A DNA stretch of 13,382 bases, taken from contig JAHBMJ010002150.1 of NCBI GenBank assembly GCA_018398765.1, forward strand, positions 1 to 13,382, given 5' to 3'. The translations under genes and the position numbers were made by a program. Source of the DNA: Chromera velia (lineage: Eukaryota > Sar > Chromeraceae). The notes beneath the pieces are model-generated. The model had not been told where the DNA came from, made no database searches, and saw only the letters and a program-made list of their open reading frames with translations. Positions 8,094-13,382 of this stretch are shown here, one piece after another. Within the stretch, counting starts at the first letter, position 1, and every line of letters starts with the position of its first letter.

Positions 8094-8143
8094 GGCCTCA
8101 GCCGGGCAGGCTGAACGGCCCTCACCACATAAAAATGTGAGGG
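8094..8143. repeat. Two adjacent stem-loops
   Basis: The first stem pairs TCAGCC (8098-8103) with GGCTGA (8109-8114) around GGGCA, extended by GGCC at 8094-8097 and 8117-8120. The second pairs CCCTCAC (8119-8125) with GTGAGGG (8137-8143) around an A-rich loop. The two share bases 8119-8120, so the outer pairs compete. This could be a small structured RNA or chance; no polymerase III box is obvious. Confidence 0.4.
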
Positions 8144-8539
8144 AGAGAATAACCAAGTAATATCTTTTAAAAATTAATTGAACTATAAAGATCCATTATG
8201 TTTCTTTTATTGTTATATTTTTTTTTTTTAGTGGGGAAGTGCACACAATCATAAAAAGGCGTTACTTTTTTATGCTGATATCTATTCATATCATTCCCAT
8301 TCACCATCGTCATCGGCCCATGATAGGCATCTAGCGTTCAGCAGGTCACAACATGTAAAGCAAATTGCTGTGCGGCCTCTGCCTAGTTTTTTACATAAAT
8401 CCACGAGTATGCATGATTCATTTATTGCATATATTTATTTGCGCGCATGCTGTAAAACACCCCAGCAACTACTAGAGAAAATACCATCTGCCCTAATCTG
8501 CTCGCGGTTCTTGGTCACTTGACTGGCGGGAAAACTCCA

Positions 8540-8561
8540 TGATCGATCCTAGGATCGATCA
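8540..8561. repeat. Perfect 22-bp palindrome
   Basis: TGATCGATCCTAGGATCGATCA reads the same on both strands with no spacer, and the flanking bases no longer pair. A site of this symmetry could bind a dimeric protein, but its GATC-rich make-up could also arise by duplication of GATCGATC. Confidence 0.85.
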
Positions 8562-8899
8562 GACGAACGGACTTACAACAAGGGGTGCCGAAGCTCGAGT
8601 TGGATGGACAGCCACATGAGTGGATGGAGTCTTGTTGCGGTAGATGATACACACCGTAGATCGGAAGAAGAATTTATTTAATTTTATTAATAAAACTGTT
8701 TGACGGCACAGCCACGCCGCTCGAGCAACCAGCCGTTACTCAGCCCTTCCCAAATTCGTTCCCAATCAATTCCCCAGAAGAACGACGATCGACGATCATC
8801 GATCTTTGCCTTGAATTCAATAAATTTGTTCTCCACCGGTCGACTAACAAGAACGTTCAGCGGGGCAGAGCTAGTCACGGTCAGAGACAATTAACACAA

Positions 8900-9445
8900 C
8901 AACGAATGATCAGCCGAAGTCCATCTGCAATCGCAGCATGTGGGTTGACTTACCACCTTCCACCTCTCTGTATTGCTTTCCAGAGCTCGTCTGCTGCCTG
9001 GTCAAGATGCGGCTCTCTTCTTCCGTGCGCTCCCAGCACGAGACTCGTCTTTTGGGTTCGATGTCTCGTTTGTTCTCATAAACTCAAACAGACTCGCACC
9101 CATGTGCCTAGCCATGTGCACATATGGAAAAAAAGAAAAAGGAACTCTAATCAAACAAGTACCTTCTCCTGACCACCGCCCACTGCAGATCATTCCAGAA
9201 GAAGCTCCCCAAGACAAAACAGTCAGTAACCGTGCTTGCCCTCCCCATCTGCACCTGGCTGTGCAGTCACATGACAAGCAAGGCGGATGGATCTCCTCCC
9301 CCCAGCCCATGAAGAAAGGAGGGGTGACGTAATGTATGTGTAAGAAAAAAAAAAACGTGCGGGGCGCTGAGGGGCACTGCAGAAGCGCGTTTAGGCGGGC
9401 AAGTCGGAAGCAACGATCAAGTATGGCTTTTACTTGTATAGCCAC
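8900..9445. other. Ambiguous possible exon(s), strand unclear
   Basis: On the minus strand 9002-9445 is open (147 codons). Its last part (MARHMGASLFEFMRTNE) looks coding, and a consensus donor GTAAGT follows near 8953. On the plus strand the same DNA has a fine acceptor (CTCTGTATTGCTTTCCAG, ending 8982) followed by a frame open to TGA near 9172. Neither reading has a recognised domain or a matching second exon, so I do not call a gene. Confidence 0.2.
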
Positions 9446-9703
9446 TTTTAATCAACACAGGAGGAGACAGAGCGCCCGCCCATAATCACCCACGCCCCAC
9501 TGAAAAATCAGAATGTGTGGCACACATGGTGTTGCTAGTGCTTGAAAAAGGGGGGAGGAAGAAAGGAGCCATGCAGCCGGCAGACTGAAGGCAGGGAAGG
9601 GAATCGAATCGAAATGAAAAGAAACGAATCCGCATCCAGCCCATCGGCCTGCATACACTCATTCGTTCTGTCACGCAACGCACGCAACAAACACGCAACA
9701 CGC

Positions 9704-9704
<1 letters not shown>

Positions 9705-9766
<62 letters not shown>
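9705..9766. repeat. Compound microsatellite (AC)15(AG)16
   Basis: 15 AC units (9705-9734) are followed without a break by 16 AG units (9735-9766), then imperfect ACAG units to about 9805. ORFs reported on either strand across it are low-complexity artefacts. Confidence 0.95.
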
Positions 9767-9773
<7 letters not shown>

Positions 9774-10133
9774 CACACAGACACAGAGACACGCAGACAC
9801 ACATGGATAACAAACAGAACAACAGGAAGTCTCGTTTCTTTCGGTGTTTGTATGTTTCTGTGCATGCCTGCAGGCACAGCAAGGCCTTTTTTTTATTTCG
9901 TGGGAATTCTATACCCCCACTTTCTCTCCCGAAAATGTCTTTCCTCCATCCCAGTTAGCAAATCACAGATTCTTCCTCCTTGATCGGCCCCCAAAAAGGA
10001 GGGGGGCGGGGGCAGTTTTCGGTTCATCCATCGGGTTGTGACGATTGAATGGAGCGCGCTGCCGAACGAAAAGACAGATGGAGGCGGAGGCGGGTTCAAA
10101 GATGCAAGACATACACAGTCAGGGCTTTCGGAC

Positions 10134-10139
10134 TTTATT
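10134..10139 (-). terminator. AATAAA on the PTOX strand, possible polyadenylation signal
   Basis: The hexamer lies 250 bp past the PTOX stop codon on the coding strand. Many algae and alveolates do not rely on this hexamer, so the call is weak. Confidence 0.2.
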
Positions 10140-10240
10140 GTTCCTTCTCTTTGTTTGATCTTTTTCTTTCTGTCTGCTCACTCACTGGGCAACGAGAGGC
10201 ACGTACAGCTGACCCAAATTCAACTCTGAACATCCATTGA

Positions 10241-10263
10241 TCCACCCATCCATCCATCCACCC
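10241..10263. repeat. CCAT/CCAC tetranucleotide repeat
   Basis: A short run of TCCA units with one change lies in the presumed 3' flank of PTOX. Confidence 0.7.
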
Positions 10264-10376
10264 AAACATCCAACAAACCCTTCCCGAGAAAGGAGGGGAC
10301 CACAGATCCAAAACACCATTTTGAGACATTTCGTTCATTCATCAGTCTGTTCACTCAATTCCATCAATCACGTGAG

Positions 10377-10396
10377 TCAATCAATCAATCAATCAA
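10377..10396. repeat. (TCAA)5 repeat spanning the PTOX stop codon
   Basis: Five TCAA units, read as TTGA on the PTOX strand, contain the stop codon at 10391-10389. Because TTGATTGATTGA meets TGA in all three frames, gain or loss of units changes at most a few terminal residues. Confidence 0.9.
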
Positions 10397-10666
10397 CGGA
10401 GGGGTCTGCCTCCCCTGCCAGAGGATCCGATGCCTTCAGTGCTTGTGCCATGGCCAGGGAGCGTTTTTGTCCCTTGATGAATTTCTGCACCTCCCTCTCC
10501 TCACACGCAATCATTGTCTTCACGTGCTCCCCCTCGTCCTCACAGATGTTCTGAAAGACGTCAAACAGAGACTCGCAAGAGGGCCGCCGTCTCCCGGCCT
10601 TCTGCGGGTTCTGCACCTAGAAAACACGCATTTGCGGCAGTTGAAGTGTGTGTTCTCTCAAGTGCA

Positions 10667-10702
<36 letters not shown>

Positions 10703-12437
10703 GAGAGCGAGCGAGCGCGCAAGCGAGCACGTGCACAAGAGTGAGATAGAGATGGAGAGACAGAAACAAAGAGAGAGGCAGATTGATAGCGTGAAGGCTG
10801 CATAGAGAGCCCCCCAACAGCTAGCCACAGACGCAGAAAAATGTAAAGCAAGCAAGAGCCACATGACACCGCAGGACTATCGGTCACAATCCAAGGAGGC
10901 ATGCAGCCGGGCAAGAAGTATGGGAGGGAGTGAGGGAGAGGCCACCGACCTGAAAGGAGTCAAACAGGTAGAGATCTGCTCCCACGTAATAGTCAACCGC
11001 TGCTTTAGGGGGTGGGAGTGTCTTGAGCGTTTCTCCATTTTCCTCCAGGAATTGGCTGTACGTGTCCACCGCGTGTCCCTCGAGGAGCTCAGAGAACAGG
11101 TACGAGAGCCGGGGAGAAAACAGATAGAAAACCACGAGGACCCAGTAATAGAGAACAGCGGCATGCTGCATCAGCCAACAGCAATGTATGCAAACAAGAG
11201 AGGTCAAAATTTGAAGAAAATTCTCGAGGCAGAATTGCATCGTTGCTCAACTGTCAAGCCTGAACGGCTCTCTGCGTTTTGTCTGCCTTTCGGTCTTTCT
11301 GTCTGCCTCACGAGGTAACCGGGTTTGCTGTACCCCCGTCGATCAAAAATGCAGAGATCGCTTGCCCACGCACAATGAAATACTCTTTCCCAGGGAACCT
11401 GTCTGTCCAATCTACTTCACACAAAAAGGCAAAAACCCACGCAAAAGGCCCATCCACCCACCTACCTGTGCAAGGAATCTGTCTATCCAGTTCTTGTCGC
11501 CTCCCAACGATTCCATGATCAGCAGGTGATGCATCTCATTCCATTCTTCTGCAGCGTGCAGCTTCCTCAAGTCAGTTCCCCCCCGGAACCACCCAAGGGA
11601 CTCGTAGAGGTGCAAGACGGAGGCGTATGCAAAATACGGCATCCGTGCTACTGTCTCTAGGAACCAGAATCGCTGGATCGGTCGGCCATCGTAAACAACG
11701 TCCAAAAGCACACACACAAACAGATAGGGGAAATAAATTAAAGCATTCGGGGGACCCCGAATCTTCACTCTCTCCGCTTCTCGCTTTTTCTCTCGGTCCC
11801 AAATGGCAGAATTTGACAAGGCCAGTTTGGCCAATTGCTTTCGATTTGTGACTACCTCTTCCATCGCTCCTTCATCCTGCTGGAGCCATGCAAGTTCAGG
11901 CCAAGGCAGCAACTCAGGCAGCAACCCTTTGTCCTCCAACCAAACATCCAGAGGCTTCATGTAGTTCTCGAGGAACCCACGAACAACCTGCCAAGGCACC
12001 CTGCTTAGCCCCAATGGTCTCATTTCCCCCTCAAGTCTTTCGTACTCATTGAACCTCACAGAGCGTCTGAGGGAGTCAAATTCTCTCCTGAAGTTTTCTG
12101 TACCCATCACAAAGAAGTTCGCAGGGATGTCTCCGTCAGCAACATCGGCTTCGGGGTTCCCTGCTGTGCGGGTGAAGTACCCGTATGTTTTGAATCTGTC
12201 CTTCAGGACGGGGCTCGGCGGCTCATACTGCAGCAGTCCCCCTACTGGGCCTTCTACCCTCCGGGAAGAAGCACCGGAGGTTGAAGGCTTCTCAGTTTTT
12301 TCGGAAACTTTCGGAAGCGCACTGCTTCGAGTGGTCTTTGACCGTGTCGGCTTTTGAAGTGGGTGCTTCAGAGAGAATCCAACAGCATTTCTGCCGGACA
12401 AACAGCACACAAAACCAAAAACACCGACAAGACGCAT
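10389..12437 (-). CDS. PTOX: Plastid terminal oxidase (PTOX/IMMUTANS family), three exons, about 469 aa
   Basis: PTOX is a diiron plastoquinol:oxygen oxidoreductase of thylakoid membranes that makes water in chlororespiration and carotenoid desaturation. Exons are 12437-11466 (324 codons), 11165-10950 (72) and 10610-10389 (73 plus TGA), all phase 0. Family motifs appear in order: LETVARMPYFAYASVLHLYE, EEWNEMHHL, SPRLSYLFSELLEGHAVDTY, the PTOX-specific AVDYYVGADLYLFDSF segment, then EDEGEHVKTM. The six iron ligands are visible: E261, E301, H304, E353, E422 and H425. The membrane-binding helix precedes E261. Residues 1-20 form a signal peptide; cleavage before Phe21 would leave a basic, Ser/Thr-rich transit peptide, as in complex red plastids. 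The start is ATG 12437; ATG 12611 would place the signal peptide 58 residues in. The last exon may instead start at 10616, adding two residues, but 10610 matches the usual spacing. The N-terminal region between the leader and the membrane helix is longer than in plants. Confidence 0.95.
10611..10949 (-). other. PTOX intron 2 (339 nt), with a (CA)15 microsatellite
   Basis: The donor CAG|GTCGGT follows LFDSFQ. Two acceptors lie six bases apart, CTAG (10617) and GTGCAG (10611). The second keeps the usual spacing to the next motif; the first adds Val-Gln. The microsatellite at 10671-10700 reads (TG)15 in the transcript. Confidence 0.85.
10671..10700. repeat. (CA)15 microsatellite inside PTOX intron 2
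   Basis: 15 perfect CA units are followed by an irregular GA/GCGA-rich stretch to about 10790. Its make-up is like the compound repeat at 9705. Confidence 0.95.
11166..11465 (-). other. PTOX intron 1 (300 nt)
   Basis: The donor CAG|GTAGGT follows the FLAQ codons. The acceptor TGATGCAG precedes the HAAVLYYW codons. Joining restores the continuous family motif FLAQH-A-V-YY. Confidence 0.9.
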
Positions 12438-12720
12438 CCTTATCTTCTCACTCCGACAGGCCGCCAGAAAAATGACGTACCGAGCTAGGAGACAGCTACA
12501 CTTGCTTGCCTTGCCGAACAGAAGATAGCTCGGGGCTTTGCCCAAAACCGAACAGCAGTTCAAAGAAAGATCAGGCACGTACACGGGTGTTTCAGCTTCC
12601 CTTTCGAGCATCCCGCCCGGGCATCGCGACTGTCGCAGAGTAGCATAAACAGATTGTCAGCTACAATGGAAATTTCAAAGAGACGGTGGACCGTGTACTG
12701 CGGCGTGCGCGGGCAGATGG
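12438..12720 (-). promoter_or_regulatory. PTOX 5' flank
   Basis: The frame stays open for 58 codons above the chosen start (to ATG 12611), but that extension has no targeting logic, so it is probably leader. No copy of the GC-rich element found before the other two genes is visible here. The repeat cluster begins 284 bp upstream of the start codon. Confidence 0.35.
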
Positions 12721-12844
12721 CCCCGGAAAGCGAAGCGGGGGGCACTTACAAAACAGAAATACCCCAGCCCACGCGTGCATGGCCCCGGAAAGCGAAGCGG
12801 GGGGCACTTACAAAACAGAAATACCCCAACCCACGCGCCCAGCC
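12721..12844. repeat. Two tandem copies of a 62-bp unit
   Basis: The units start at 12721 and 12783 and are nearly identical from CCCCGGAAAGCGAAGCGGGG through GAAATACCCCA; the second diverges in its last 15 bases. On the PTOX strand each carries a TTTTGTAAGTGCC word that resembles a splice donor. A third, diverged copy starts at 13186. Confidence 0.9.
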
Positions 12845-13166
12845 CACGCGTGCACGCAGTGTCTTTCGCATCTGACGCAAGCAAGCTTGCGAACGGCCCC
12901 GGAAAGCAAGAAAAATAAGAACTGCACGATTGACGCACGCCGGCCAGCCGTCGCGCCGATCCCCCCCCTCCCCCGCAAGAAAAGCCGTGGAACCCCCCTT
13001 CCCCAGGAAAAACGCCCGGGGGTATGCTCTGACGCACGCATAACGCAAATTCAGCCTTTTCATCGTCGCTTTCCGGGGCCACCCATATCTGACGCTATCT
13101 GATGCACGCATGCACAGTGACAGGTTGAAGTCAGGTTCACGCTTTCCTGGACCATTTGGGTGGGAT

Positions 13167-13195
13167 CTTTCCGGGGCCTTTTTGGCTCCGGAAAG
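13167..13195. repeat. Inverted-repeat hairpin at the repeat-unit boundary
   Basis: CTTTCCGGGGCC (13167-13178) pairs with GGCTCCGGAAAG (13184-13195) around TTTTT, with eleven Watson-Crick pairs and one G-T pair. The arms are the CCCCGGAAAG motif that also opens the 62-bp units. Confidence 0.8.
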
Positions 13196-13250
13196 CGAAG
13201 CGGGGGGTACTTACAAAACAGAAATACCCCAGCCTACGCATATACGTGCA
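13186..13250. repeat. Third, diverged copy of the 62-bp unit
   Basis: It matches the units at 12721 and 12783 from CCGGAAAGCGAAGCGGGG through ACTTACAAAACAGAAATACCCCA, then continues with a diverged tail (CTACGCATATACGTGCAGTATCTTT). That tail is also related to the sequence after the second copy (12845-12860). Confidence 0.85.
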
Positions 13251-13382
13251 GTATCTTTCATCAAAAACCTGGCCCCGAAAGGTTGATTGGCGCTATGCGT
13301 ACGTCAGATGCCTGGGTTTTAGCTTATCCCCGGGTTTTTTTCTTGTAGGGGGGGGAGAGTTCCGTGGCTTTTTCCGCGGGGA

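Larger units (their letters stand above)
7680..8640. other. AT-rich intergenic region
   Basis: No ORF with coding character is seen. It contains two adjacent hairpins (8094-8143), a T run near 8219-8230 and a 22-bp palindrome (8540-8561), each listed separately. I found no tRNA or rRNA signature by eye. Confidence 0.5.
12972..13380. repeat. Long imperfect inverted repeat at the window's right end
   Basis: The arm 12972-13047 (AAAAGCCGTGGAAC, then C-rich, then GAAAAACGCCCGGGG, then CTGACGCACGCATAACGC) matches the reverse complement of about 13290-13380, with small gaps. Together with the CCCCGGAAAG motifs in both orientations, this marks a fold-back repeat that probably continues past the window. 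Confidence 0.7.

Noticed and set aside
8661-8672. AGATCGGAAGA, resembling the start of a sequencing adapter
   Set aside because: The match stops after 11 bases and the flanks read as ordinary genomic sequence; chance is likely.
3320-9065. GGTTCGA/GGTTCCGATTCGAA words that could suggest tRNA T-arms (near 3325 and 9055)
   Set aside because: No acceptor stem, D-arm or anticodon arm can be built around them.
9486-9958. ORFs across the AC/AG microsatellite on both strands
   Set aside because: Translation of dinucleotide repeats gives THTH/RERE or CVCV/SLSL runs; no coding evidence exists outside the repeat.
10561-10914. ORFs with CVCVCV runs over PTOX intron 2
   Set aside because: The region is intronic by the PTOX motif junctions, and the ORFs come from the CA microsatellite.
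11627-12475. Plus-strand ORFs opposite PTOX exon 1
   Set aside because: The minus strand is certain from conserved PTOX motifs, and these are its shadows.
12675-13111. Overlapping ORFs of 121-138 codons in the right-end repeat cluster
   Set aside because: They repeat the same peptides because they run through the tandem 62-bp units and inverted copies.
1-13382. CRISPR array, bacterial operon or prophage
   Set aside because: There are no spaced direct repeats of that kind, no closely packed genes and no bacterial ribosome-binding sites; introns and a plastid-targeting leader show eukaryotic DNA.

Overview
The window looks like nuclear DNA from a photosynthetic eukaryote with a complex (secondary, red-derived) plastid. 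The main evidence is a three-exon minus-strand gene (12437 down to 10389) for a plastid terminal oxidase (PTOX/IMMUTANS family). All six diiron ligands are present. The N-terminus reads as a signal peptide followed by a transit peptide that begins with Phe, the usual entry signal for plastids with extra membranes. Spliceosomal introns, long non-coding gaps, compound microsatellites and low-complexity coding tracts fit an alga of this kind. A chromerid such as Chromera is a plausible source, but that is inference.

Layout. 1-1464: a poly-G edge, a small minus-strand ORF with a good signal peptide (709-449), and a GC-rich element (1091-1204) that ends in a strong hairpin. 1465-2823 (+): an unrecognised gene with a short first exon, a 57-nt intron and a long second exon. 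One TAG interrupts its otherwise continuous frame. 2824-3177: an AT-rich gap between converging genes. 7331-3178 (-): a large unrecognised gene or decayed gene. It has one clear 91-nt intron, acidic and Gln/Ser low-complexity regions, a break at a poly-G tract that carries an ambiguous base, and several in-frame stops with coding-like sequence on both sides. 7332-10388: mostly non-coding, with a second copy of the GC-rich element, two hairpins, a perfect 22-bp palindrome and microsatellites. 10389-12437 (-): PTOX. 12438-13382: the PTOX 5' flank, then a cluster of direct and inverted repeats.

Two observations stand out. First, the GC-rich element occurs twice, 6.4 kb apart in inverted orientation, yet each copy points the same way relative to the next start codon and lies about 260-280 bp before it (ATG 1465 and ATG 7331). 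That suggests a shared promoter element, or a repeat with a fixed insertion preference. Second, both unrecognised genes keep one coding-like frame across internal stops. Five of these are TAG and one is TGA, while the four predicted gene ends use TGA or TAA. Very short introns (18-24 nt and about 60-100 nt), stop recoding or gene decay could each explain this; cDNA would decide. Apart from PTOX, no gene here could be assigned a function from sequence alone.
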